Assembly: GCF_000023105.1 (NCBI RefSeq)
Contig: NC_012669.1
Span: 4,279,025 to 4,343,024, forward strand
Length of the DNA: 64,000 nt
Direction of reading: 5' to 3'
DNA from: Beutenbergia cavernae DSM 12333
GTDB taxonomy: Bacteria > Actinomycetota > Actinomycetes > Actinomycetales > Beutenbergiaceae
Shown here: piece after piece, positions 1 through 6,910 of the stretch
Numbering within the stretch: the stretch's first letter is position 1
Layout: each line of letters starts with the position of its first letter
The notes under the pieces: model-generated
What the model was told of the DNA's origin: nothing
Seen by the model: only the letters and a program-made list of their open reading frames with translations
Databases searched by the model: none
Position numbers and translations under genes: made by a program

Positions 1-1
1 G

Positions 2-2287
2 CTCCTCGACCCGCTCCCCGTGCTGCTCGACGAGGTCGAGTGGGCGCGCATCGAGTCCGGGCTGCGGCAGCGGGCGCTCCTGCTCGACCTCGTGCTCACC
101 GACCTGTACTCCGGCGCCGAGCTCCTCACGCGGGGCGTCCTCCCACCGGCCCTGATCCTCGGCCACCGCGGGTTCGTCCGCGCCGTCGACGGCATCCGCG
201 TGCCGGGCGAGCACCAGCTGTTCACGCTCGCCGTGGACCTCGCGCGCAACGCCGACGGCGGCTGGCAGGTTCTCGCCGACCGCGCCCAGGTACCCACCGG
301 GATGGGCTACGCGATGCAGGACCGCCGCATCGTGGCCGAGGTGCTCAGCGGGCTGTACCGCCACGCACGCATCCGCCGCATCGGGCCGTTCTTCCAGGCG
401 GTGCGCCACGCCGCGGCCGAGGTCGCGCCCGCCGGCGCCGGCGACGCGCCCCGGGTCGCCCTGCTCACGCCCGGACCAGACTCCCCCGCCGCGTTCGACC
501 AGGCGTACCTGGCCACGATGCTCGGCTACCCGCTCGTGACGGGCGAGGACCTCGTGGTGGCCGACGGGCGGCTCTGGATGCGCTCGCTCGGCCGGCTCGA
601 ACCCGTGGACGTGCTGCTGCGCGCCGTCGACGCCGAGCACTGCGACCCGCTCGACCTGCGTGGCGACTCCCGGCTCGGCGTCGCCGGCCTCGTGCAGGCC
701 GCCCGAGCGGGCGCCGTGTCGGTCGTCAACCCGCTGGGCAGCGGCGTGCTCGACAACCCCGGGCTGCTCACCTACCTGCCCCGGCTCGCCCGCGAGCTGC
801 TCGGCGAGGAGCTCGCGATCGGGTCGGCCGTCACGTACTGGTGCGGCGAACGGTCGATGTGCTCGCACGTGATGGCGAACCTCGACCGCCTCGTGGTGCG
901 CCCCACGGCCCCCGGCGCGCCGGCCGTCCGCGGCTGGGACCTCACGCTGCACGAGCGTGCGGACCTCGCCGCCCGCATCGCCGACCGCCCGTTCGCCTGG
1001 GTCGGCCAGGAACCGATCGAGGCCTCGACCACGCCCACCGTGGCCGGGTCGGCCCTCGAGGCGAGGCCGACGACGCTGCGGGCGTTCGCCGTCGCCGGCA
1101 CCCGCGGCTACCAGGTGATGTCGAGCGGCCTGGCGCGCGTGACCCCGGAGGACACCGTGCTCACGGACCCCGGCCCGCTCGACGCCGCGAAGGACGTATG
1201 GGTGCTCTCCTCCGAGCCGTACACGGTGGCCGATCCGTGGGTCGGCGAGGCGGCGGCGCCGTCGTCCACCGGCGGGACGGCGCACCTCCCGGCGTCCATC
1301 TCCCCCGGAGCGGCCGAGGACCTGTTCTGGTTCGGCCGGCACGCGGAGCAGGCGGAGCAGACGGTGCGGCTCGTGCGGGCCGTCTCCGACCGGTGGAACG
1401 ACTTCCACGCCTCTCCCGCGAACGTCGGAGCCCGCGCCCTCGACGTCTTGCTTGACGCGGTGGCCACCGTGGCGGCGTCCGGGAGCCTGTCCGAGGTCGT
1501 GACGGACGCCCGGCGGCCCGGTTCCGTGGCGCACACCGAGGCGAAGCTGACCCGGACGGCGACGGCGGTGCGCGACCAGCTCTCCGGCGACACGTGGCTC
1601 GCGCTCTCCGCCATCGAGCGGGCGATCGCACGCGAGCGCGCGCACCACGAGCGCGACCCGGGCTCCGAGCTCGGACCCGTCCTCGCCCGGCTCCTCGAGG
1701 GTCTCCTCGCGCTGTCCGGTATCGCGGCCGAGTCGATGGTGCGCGACGCCGGCTGGTCGCTCATGGACGCCGGCCGGCGCCTGGAGCGTGCGCGCTGGCT
1801 CGTCGACACGCTCGCCGCCACGCTCACGCGCCTCCGCAGCGGCGACGTCGACTCGCTCGTGCTCGAGTCGGTGCTCATCGCCCACGAGAGCGTCATCACG
1901 TACCGCCGCCGCTACCAGGCACGCGCGAGCGTCGGCACCGTGCTCGACCTCCTGCTCACCGACGCCGCGAACCCCCGCTCCCTGCGGTTCCAGCTCGTCG
2001 CGCTCGGGGCGGACCTCGCCGCCGTCCCCGCCCCCGCCCGAGGCACCGCCGCCCGCGATGCCCTGCTGGCCGACGTCGTCGACCTCCTCGACGAGCTCGA
2101 CACCCGTGCCGCCGCTGCCGCCGGCGACGACGGCGTCCGGTCCCGTCTCGCGGAGACGCTCGAGTCGATGCGGTGGCGCCTCGCCGAGCTCGGCGAGGAG
2201 ATCGCCCGCGTCCACTTCACGCATCCGGTGCCGGTCCCGTGGCTCGACGCCTCCCTCGCGTGGGCACCCGACGGGACGGCGTCGTGA
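2..2287 (+). CDS. Circularly permuted ATP-grasp / alpha-E fusion protein (5' partial)
   Basis: The reading frame is open to the window edge, so the N-terminus is missing. The first 400 or so visible residues resemble the circularly permuted ATP-grasp family (DUF404/DUF407 type), with the stretch GYAMQDRRIVAEVLSGLYR. From about residue 425 an alpha-E (DUF403) domain begins at SISPGAAEDLFWFGRHAEQ and runs nearly to the end. In many bacteria these are two genes; here they are fused, a known arrangement. The family is thought to build an amide or peptide-like product, usually with a neighbouring transglutaminase-like protein, but the substrate is not established. The stop TGA overlaps the GTG start of the next gene by 4 bp, so the two are probably translationally coupled. 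Family confident; reaction not known. Confidence 0.85.
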   Translation, partial: LLDPLPVLLDEVEWARIESGLRQRALLLDLVLTDLYSGAELLTRGVLPPALILGHRGFVRAVDGIRVPGEHQLFTLAVDLARNADGGWQVLADRAQVPTGMGYAMQDRRIVAEVLSGLYRHARIRRIGPFFQAVRHAAAEVAPAGAGDAPRVALLTPGPDSPAAFDQAYLATMLGYPLVTGEDLVVADGRLWMRSLGRLEPVDVLLRAVDAEHCDPLDLRGDSRLGVAGLVQAARAGAVSVVNPLGSGVLDNPGLLTYLPRLARELLGEELAIGSAVTYWCGERSMCSHVMANLDRLVVRPTAPGAPAVRGWDLTLHERADLAARIADRPFAWVGQEPIEASTTPTVAGSALEARPTTLRAFAVAGTRGYQVMSSGLARVTPEDTVLTDPGPLDAAKDVWVLSSEPYTVADPWVGEAAAPSSTGGTAHLPASISPGAAEDLFWFGRHAEQAEQTVRLVRAVSDRWNDFHASPANVGARALDVLLDAVATVAASGSLSEVVTDARRPGSVAHTEAKLTRTATAVRDQLSGDTWLALSAIERAIARERAHHERDPGSELGPVLARLLEGLLALSGIAAESMVRDAGWSLMDAGRRLERARWLVDTLAATLTRLRSGDVDSLVLESVLIAHESVITYRRRYQARASVGTVLDLLLTDAANPRSLRFQLVALGADLAAVPAPARGTAARDALLADVVDLLDELDTRAAAAAGDDGVRSRLAETLESMRWRLAELGEEIARVHFTHPVPVPWLDASLAWAPDGTAS

Positions 2288-3291
2288 GCAGCAGGCGGGC
2301 GACGGCGCACGGGGCGTCCGAGTCGGGGCGTCACTACCGGGTCGTCCACCGAGCGACCTACACGTATCCCGCCCCGGCGGCCGGCTCCTACGGACGAGCC
2401 GTGCTGCTGCCGCGGGACGGCGGCGGCCAGGTCGTGCACAGCTCGCGACTCGACGTCGACCCGGTCCCGGCGGAGACCGCCGAACACCGCGACTTCCACG
2501 GGAACCGCTCCAGCTACTTCCGGATCGCGACCGAGCACACGTCGCTGCGGGTGCGCGCCGAGTCGGTGCTCACGGTGACCCGGCGGGGTGCACGGATCGA
2601 CAGCCTGCCCGCCGTGCCCTGGACGACGGCTGCCGAGATCGCGCGCACGATCGGGTCGCCCGGGCGCGCGGGCGGGCTCGGCGCGACCGGCCGCGCGAGC
2701 CGGGACGGGCACGGCCTCCAGGGCGCCGCCCTGCTCGGGGTGGCCGAGGCGACCCTGCCGTCCGCGATGGTCGACCTGGACGAGACGGTGCGCGAGTTCG
2801 CGGCGCCGTCGTTCGGCCCCGGCCGCCCGCTCGTGCACGCCGTCGTCGACCTCTCCCGACGCATCCACGAGCGGGGGCGGGCGTCGGGGCCGGAGCTCGC
2901 CCACCTGATGATCGCGAGCGTGCGGTCGATGGGGCTCGCCGCCCGGTACGTGTCGGGGTACGTGTGGGAGGACGACGACGCCGCGGCTCCTCCGGGCGAC
3001 GCGCCGCCGGGCAGGGGCGGGGGTGCCCACGCGTGGGCGTCGGTCTGGGTGCCCGGCGGCGGATGGCTGCACGTCGACGCGGCCCGCGACGTCCTCATCG
3101 ACAGCCGGTACGTCGTGCTCGGCTGGGGCCGCGACCACCTCGACGTCTCACCGCTGCGCGGCGTCGTCTACGCGGACGGGGCCGGCGCCGACGTCGAGAT
3201 CGAGGTGGAGCTCGTCGCGCTGTCGAACGCCGAGGTCGCGGACGTGCGGGCCGCGAACCCGCCCCTCCGGCGGCCCGTGGCGCGAGCCTGA
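2284..3291 (+). CDS. Transglutaminase-like protein, catalytic cysteine missing
   Basis: This 335-residue protein starts at GTG 2284 inside the GTGA overlap with the ATP-grasp/alpha-E gene. It has the bacterial transglutaminase N-terminal beta region (HYRVVHRATYTYP, about residues 17-29) and a transglutaminase core ending in WGRDHLDVSPLRGVV. The His of GAHAWASVW (H249) and the Asp of LHVDAARDV (D265 or D269) are present. The segment that normally reads GVCQDFAH is ASGPELAH here (residues 200-207), with Gly where the nucleophilic Cys should be. The roughly 20 residues that usually precede it, between the IHE-type helix and the Cys loop, also appear to be missing. It is therefore probably not a cysteine-dependent transglutaminase or protease; a binding or scaffolding role beside the ATP-grasp enzyme is an inference. 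Confidence 0.85.
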   Translation: MSSRRATAHGASESGRHYRVVHRATYTYPAPAAGSYGRAVLLPRDGGGQVVHSSRLDVDPVPAETAEHRDFHGNRSSYFRIATEHTSLRVRAESVLTVTRRGARIDSLPAVPWTTAAEIARTIGSPGRAGGLGATGRASRDGHGLQGAALLGVAEATLPSAMVDLDETVREFAAPSFGPGRPLVHAVVDLSRRIHERGRASGPELAHLMIASVRSMGLAARYVSGYVWEDDDAAAPPGDAPPGRGGGAHAWASVWVPGGGWLHVDAARDVLIDSRYVVLGWGRDHLDVSPLRGVVYADGAGADVEIEVELVALSNAEVADVRAANPPLRRPVARA

Positions 3292-3356
3292 GTCCCGCCG
3301 ACGGCGCCCGCCGCGGGAGAATGACGGCGGCACCGCTCCCGACGAGAGGCAGCACC

Positions 3357-3821
3357 ATGGCCCGCACCATCGCCACGACCACCCGGGTGGACCGCGCCGG
3401 GCTCGAGGACTTCCTCCGGACCCGGCACCGCGCCGTCCTGCTCACGACTCGCGCGGGCGGCGCACCGCAGATGTCGCCCGTGACGTGCGGTCTCGACGGC
3501 GAGGGCCGGCTCGTGATCTCGACCTACCCGGACCGCGCCAAGGCCGTGAACCTCCGGCGGGACCCGGCCGCGGCGGCCTGCGTGCTGTCCGACGACTGGG
3601 ACCCGTGGGTCCAGGTCACGGGCACGGCCGAGGTGATCGACCTGCCCGACTCCGTGGAGCCGCTCGTCGAGTACTACCGGTCCATCTCCGGCGAGCACCC
3701 CGACTGGGCCGAGTACCGCCAGGCGATGGTCGACCAGGGCAAGTCGCTCATCCGCCTCACCATCACCGACTGGGGACCGATCGCCACGGGCGGCTTCCCG
3801 CCGAGGCTCGCCGACGACTGA
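3357..3821 (+). CDS. PPOX-class (F420-type) oxidoreductase family protein
   Basis: The predicted protein has 154 residues and starts at ATG 3357, with a GAGAGG ribosome site about seven bases upstream. It is a split-barrel flavin/F420-binding protein of the pyridoxamine-5-phosphate oxidase-like superfamily. The N-terminal AVLLTTRAGGAPQMSPVTCGLDGEG and the middle VISTYPDRAKAVNLRRDP are typical of the Rv1155-like PPOX class that binds F420 in mycobacteria. WVQVTGTAEVIDLP forms the later barrel strands. It stands alone, 65 bp after the transglutaminase-like gene and convergent with methionine aminopeptidase. Whether the cofactor is F420 or FMN cannot be told from sequence alone. Confidence 0.85.
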   Translation: MARTIATTTRVDRAGLEDFLRTRHRAVLLTTRAGGAPQMSPVTCGLDGEGRLVISTYPDRAKAVNLRRDPAAAACVLSDDWDPWVQVTGTAEVIDLPDSVEPLVEYYRSISGEHPDWAEYRQAMVDQGKSLIRLTITDWGPIATGGFPPRLADD

Positions 3822-3829
3822 CGGCGTCG

Positions 3830-3873
3830 ACGCAGAAAACCTCTCGCGGTCGCACAAAAAACCTCTCGCGAAG
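3830..3873 (+). repeat. 22-bp tandem repeat, 2 units (array R1)
   Basis: Two 22-bp units lie at 3830-3851 and 3852-3873. Both contain the core AAAACCTCTCGCG; the second is altered in its first part (CACAAAA for CAGAAAA). The array ends 15 bp from the stop codon of the minus-strand methionine aminopeptidase gene. It belongs to the same family as the arrays at 9465, 45459 and 62251. Confidence 0.85.
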
Positions 3874-3888
3874 GCGTTCGGCCCGAGC

Positions 3889-4656
3889 TCAGCTGCGGGC
3901 GGTGAGGACGAGCGGCCCGTCGGGCGTGATCGCGATGGTGTGCTCGGAGTGGGCGCCGCGGGAGCGGTCGGTGCTGCGCAGCGTCCAGCCGTCGGGGTCG
4001 GTGTAGATCTCGTCCGTGCTCGCGAGGAACCACGGCTCGATGGCGATCACGAGCCCCGGCTTCAGCGGCAGACCACGGTGCGCCCGGCCCTGGTTGGGCA
4101 CGTGCGGCTCGCCGTGCATCGTGCGGCCGACGCCGTGCCCGCCGAAGTCGGTGTTGATCGAGTAGCCGGCGTCGGTCGCCACCGCACCGATCGCCGCGGA
4201 GATGTCGCCCAGCTTGTTGCCGACGACGGCGGCCGCGATGCCGGCGTCGAGCGCCACCTCGGTCGTCCGGATCAGCCGCAGGTCCTCCTCGCGCGGCGTG
4301 CCGACGACGACGCTCAGCGCGGAGTCGGAGACCCAGCCGTCGACCGACGCCGCGAAGTCCACCGACAGCAGGTCGCCGTCCTGCAGCACGTAGTCGAACG
4401 GGAGACCGTGCAGCACGGCGTCGTTCACCGACGTGCAGAGCACCTTCCCGAACGGCATCGCGCCGAAGCTCGGGTGGTAGTCGATGTAGCAGGAGACGGC
4501 GCCGCGCTCGCGGATCATCTGGTGGGCGATGCCGTCGAGCTCGAGGAGGTTGACGCCGACGGCCGCCTCCTGGCTCAGCCGGGTCAGCACGCTCGCGACG
4601 AACGCGCCGGCCGGTCGCATCGCCTCGATCTCGGCGGGGGTCTTGAGGTCGATCAC
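3889..4656 (-). CDS. map: Methionine aminopeptidase, type I
   Basis: This 255-residue enzyme removes the initiator methionine from nascent proteins. The chosen start is GTG 4656 (then IDLKTPAEIEAM), the usual type I beginning; longer readings run into non-homologous sequence. The metal ligands are visible: D100 (SVDFA), D111 (VSDSA), H174 (GGHGVGR), E207 (IEPWF) and E238 (SEHTIAI), and H83 of VLHGLPFD matches the substrate-site histidine. Actinobacteria often carry two map paralogues; this stand-alone copy is not in the usual adenylate kinase/initiation factor context. Its 3' end is followed by 22-bp repeat units. Family assignment is firm. Confidence 0.95.
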   Translation of the reverse strand: MIDLKTPAEIEAMRPAGAFVASVLTRLSQEAAVGVNLLELDGIAHQMIRERGAVSCYIDYHPSFGAMPFGKVLCTSVNDAVLHGLPFDYVLQDGDLLSVDFAASVDGWVSDSALSVVVGTPREEDLRLIRTTEVALDAGIAAAVVGNKLGDISAAIGAVATDAGYSINTDFGGHGVGRTMHGEPHVPNQGRAHRGLPLKPGLVIAIEPWFLASTDEIYTDPDGWTLRSTDRSRGAHSEHTIAITPDGPLVLTARS

Positions 4657-4748
4657 ACCGAGCACCCTAACCGCAGGGAGCCGGGGTCGCCGGAGTGTCG
4701 CTCCCGCCCTCGCGGGGGTACGGCCGGGAGGATGACCGTGCCGGCGGC

Positions 4749-4827
4749 CCCCTCGGAGTAGGCGTCCGAGGGGCCCGGGCCGGCCCGGGCCGGCCCGGCA
4801 CCGCGCGACTCCCGACTCCCGACTCCC
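4749..4827. repeat. GC-rich hairpin and short tandem repeats between map and nudix gene
   Basis: This is the divergent region between map and the NUDIX gene. CCCCTCGGA (4749-4757) and TCCGAGGGG (4765-4773) form a 9-bp stem with a 7-nt loop. It is followed by CCCGGGCCGG repeated two and a half times (4774-4798) and then GACTCCC repeated three times exactly (4807-4827). No gene was seen here. The hairpin could be a leader structure for either gene, but the sequence may simply be low-complexity GC-rich DNA. Confidence 0.5.
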
Positions 4828-4897
4828 GCCTCCGCCGTCGTCGTCGCCCGCGCGGGCTCGCCACGTGCCGGACACCGGCACCTCCTACGATCTCCCC

Positions 4898-5335
4898 ATG
4901 TCTCCGCTCGTCGTGGCCGCCGCGATCGTCGACGACCTCGAGGCGCCCGGACGGCTGCTCACCGCCCGCCGGTCGGCGCCGAAGTCGCTCGCGGGCCGGT
5001 GGGAGTTCCCCGGCGGCAAGGTCGAACCCGGCGAGGATCCCGTCGCCGGCCTGCACCGCGAGATCGACGAGGAGCTGGGCGTCACGCTCGAGCTGTCCGA
5101 CGAGCTCGTGGGGCCCGACGACGGCGCCTGGCCCGTCCTGAACGGGCACCTGATGCGGGTGTGGGTCGCCCGGATCGTCGACGGTGCGCCCGAACCGCTC
5201 GCGGACCACGACGACGTGCGCTGGCTCGAGCGCGGAGACTGGTTCGGCGTCGACTGGCTCGAACCCGACCGGCCGATCGTCGACGCCGCCCTCTCGTGGG
5301 CCGACGCACGCGGCCGGGCGGACCGGCACCGATGA
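4898..5335 (+). CDS. NUDIX hydrolase (MutT-like, 8-oxo-dGTP diphosphatase type)
   Basis: This is a 145-residue NUDIX protein. The NUDIX box spans residues 40-62 (GKVEPGE...REIDEELGV) and keeps the G-x5-E-x7-RE-x2-EE-x-G pattern that binds magnesium. The preceding LAGRWEFPGG and the variant ADHDDVRWLERGDW near the end match MutT-type enzymes that hydrolyse oxidised nucleotides. ATG 4898 is preferred over a GTG at 4865 because homology starts at SPLVVAAAI. The stop overlaps the next start (ATGA), so the following hydrolase is probably coupled. Exact substrate is inferred, not shown. Confidence 0.85.
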   Translation: MSPLVVAAAIVDDLEAPGRLLTARRSAPKSLAGRWEFPGGKVEPGEDPVAGLHREIDEELGVTLELSDELVGPDDGAWPVLNGHLMRVWVARIVDGAPEPLADHDDVRWLERGDWFGVDWLEPDRPIVDAALSWADARGRADRHR

Positions 5336-5892
5336 GCGCACCGCTGGGGCTGCTGCTCACACCCGGTGCCGGTGCCTCCCGCGAGAGCCCGGCGCTGGTC
5401 GCCGTCGAGAAGGCCGTCGCACCGCTCCCCTGCCGGCGCGTCGACTTCCCGTACCGCCTCGCCGGCCGCAAGGTGCCGGACCGGCCGGAGGTCGCCGTCG
5501 CCCACCTGCGCACCGAGGCGACGGCGTTCGCGGCGTCGCACAACGCCGACGTCGGCAGCCTCGTGCTGGGCGGGCGGTCCTACGGCGGGCGGATGTGCTC
5601 GATGGCCGTCGCGGACGGGCTCCCCGCGGCGGGACTCGTGCTGCTGAGCTACCCGCTGCACCCTCCGGGCAGGCCCGAGAAGCTGCGGACCGAGCACTTC
5701 GGCCGGATCGACGTGCCCGTGCTGTTCGTGTCCGGCCGCACCGACCCGTTCGGGTCGCCGGCCGAGTTCGACGAGCACGTCGCGGCGATCCCGGGGCTCG
5801 TGACTCAGGTCTGGGTGACCGGCGCCCACGACGTCCGCGGGCGCGAGGCCGAGGTGGCGGCCGCCGTCGCCGCGTGGGTCGCCGCCCTCTGA
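5332..5892 (+). CDS. Alpha/beta hydrolase of the KANL3/Tex30 type
   Basis: The protein has 186 residues and overlaps the NUDIX gene by 4 bp. It is a compact alpha/beta hydrolase: LLLTPGAGASRES at the N-terminus, nucleophile elbow GGRSYGGRM (S83), probable acid D138 in SGRTDPFG and His H166 in GAHDVRG. This pattern fits the KANL3/Tex30-like family seen in many actinobacteria, often called dienelactone hydrolase-like; the substrate is unknown. It ends just before a long palindrome that should terminate the transcript. Confidence 0.75.
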   Translation: MSAPLGLLLTPGAGASRESPALVAVEKAVAPLPCRRVDFPYRLAGRKVPDRPEVAVAHLRTEATAFAASHNADVGSLVLGGRSYGGRMCSMAVADGLPAAGLVLLSYPLHPPGRPEKLRTEHFGRIDVPVLFVSGRTDPFGSPAEFDEHVAAIPGLVTQVWVTGAHDVRGREAEVAAAVAAWVAAL

Positions 5893-5900
5893 CGGCGGCA

Positions 5901-5947
5901 CATCGGGTGCGCCTGGTGACCACTGTGGTCACCAGGCGCACCCGATG
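5901..5947. terminator. 47-nt perfect palindrome between convergent genes
   Basis: Perfect 23-bp arms (CATCGGGTGC... and ...GCACCCGATG) meet at a single central T (5924). With a two-base bulge the stem extends by GGCGGC and GCCGCC on the outside. It lies between convergent stops at 5892 and 5965. No T-tract follows, as is common for actinobacterial terminators. A bidirectional terminator is the simplest reading; a protein-binding site is the alternative. Confidence 0.75.
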
Positions 5948-5964
5948 CCGCCGCTGGTACCGCG

Positions 5965-6321
5965 TCACTCGGCGTCGAGACGCTCCGCGACGTCGGCGAG
6001 CCGGGCGAGTCTGCGGTCCCACCCTCGGCCGACGGCCTCGAGTCGATCGGCGAGCATCCCCAGCCTGGCGCCCAACGCCCGGTACCGGATCGCCCGACCG
6101 TCGGGCACCGGCTCCACGAGGCCGACGGCCTCGAGCTGGGCGAGGTGCTTGGCGATCGCCTGCCGGCTGATCGGCAGCTCTCGCGCCAGGTCGCTCGCCG
6201 AGGCGTCGCGACTCCCGAGCACCTCAAGGATCTGCCAGCGCATCGGCTCCGACAGGGCAGCGCACAACGGGACGGGGTCCAGGACCGCGGACGACGTCGC
6301 TCGCCCGACCCGCTCAGGCAT
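5965..6321 (-). CDS. ArsR-family winged-helix regulator
   Basis: This is a 118-residue protein starting at ATG 6321. A winged helix-turn-helix covers about residues 18-85 (SEPMRWQILEVLGSR, then LPISRQAIAKHLAQLEAVGLV, wing PDGRAIRYR). It overlaps the end of the upstream SRPBCC gene by 8 bp. ArsR plus an AHSA1/SRPBCC protein is a frequent pair in actinobacteria, where the regulator represses its own operon. Two inverted repeats built on TTGCAA/GCAACC lie upstream of the first gene and are probable operators. No metal-binding cysteine motif is visible, so the signal is unlikely to be arsenic or another metal. Confidence 0.9.
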   Translation of the reverse strand: MPERVGRATSSAVLDPVPLCAALSEPMRWQILEVLGSRDASASDLARELPISRQAIAKHLAQLEAVGLVEPVPDGRAIRYRALGARLGMLADRLEAVGRGWDRRLARLADVAERLDAE

Positions 6322-6793
6322 CCGTCCGGGCGAGCGTCGCCACGTACGCGACGAGCTGGTCGAGCTCCTCGGTCCAGCCGGAGCGGTTGTCCTCCATGGC
6401 TGCGCGACGGCGGGCGTCGTCGCCGAGGTCCTCGAACCCTGTCTCGAGGACCGTGACGACGGTCGTGTCGCCGTCGGGGTCCAGCGTGAAGTGGGCAGTC
6501 GTCGAGTTGTCGGCACGGATCGGCTCGCCGGGCGTGCCCCAGGTGAACGCGAACCGTTCTTCCGGGGCGAACTCGACCACGCGCACGGGGAAGTCCCCGT
6601 GATCCGGCCATCCGAACGTCCCCTCGGCGCCCACGTGGACGCCGTCGGGGAACTCGGCGCGGTCACCGAACCAGCCGGCCAGGTGCTCGGGCGCGGTGAG
6701 CGCCGTCCAGACCGTGGAGAGCGGGGCGTCGATCCGGACGGTGCGCGACACGGTGAACGCGACGTCGTCGATGGTGGCGGGCGGGTTCGACAT
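6314..6793 (-). CDS. SRPBCC / AHSA1-like (activator of Hsp90 ATPase homologue) domain protein
   Basis: This is a 159-residue START-like protein. The start ATG 6793 is preceded by a perfect AGGAGG; a start six codons upstream would lie before that site. TVRIDAPLSTVWTALTAPEHLAGWFGD and the later WTEELDQLVAYV are the characteristic first and last parts of the AHSA1/polyketide cyclase-like fold, a hydrophobic ligand pocket. It is the first gene of a two-gene operon with the ArsR regulator. Ligand unknown. Confidence 0.85.
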   Translation of the reverse strand: MSNPPATIDDVAFTVSRTVRIDAPLSTVWTALTAPEHLAGWFGDRAEFPDGVHVGAEGTFGWPDHGDFPVRVVEFAPEERFAFTWGTPGEPIRADNSTTAHFTLDPDGDTTVVTVLETGFEDLGDDARRRAAMEDNRSGWTEELDQLVAYVATLARTDA

Positions 6794-6805
6794 GATTCCT
6801 CCTAG

Positions 6806-6870
6806 TTGCAACTGTACGGTTGCAAGTCAGGCTAGCCGGTTCAACCCGGAATCGCAACCCTCCGGTTGCA
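6806..6870. promoter_or_regulatory. Probable ArsR operators (two inverted repeats)
   Basis: TTGCAAC and GTTGCAA face each other at 6806-6825, and GCAACC and GGTTGC at 6855-6870. Both share the half-site GCAAC and lie directly upstream of the SRPBCC-ArsR operon. Autoregulation by the ArsR protein is inferred. Confidence 0.65.
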
Positions 6871-6910
6871 CTGTCGACCGACGGCGCCCCGCAGCCTGGC
6901 CGCCCGCCGC

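Noticed and set aside
40-1455. Overlapping plus-strand frame within the ATP-grasp/alpha-E gene
   Set aside because: Arg/Pro/Ala-rich low-complexity product, no homology; the other frame carries conserved family motifs.
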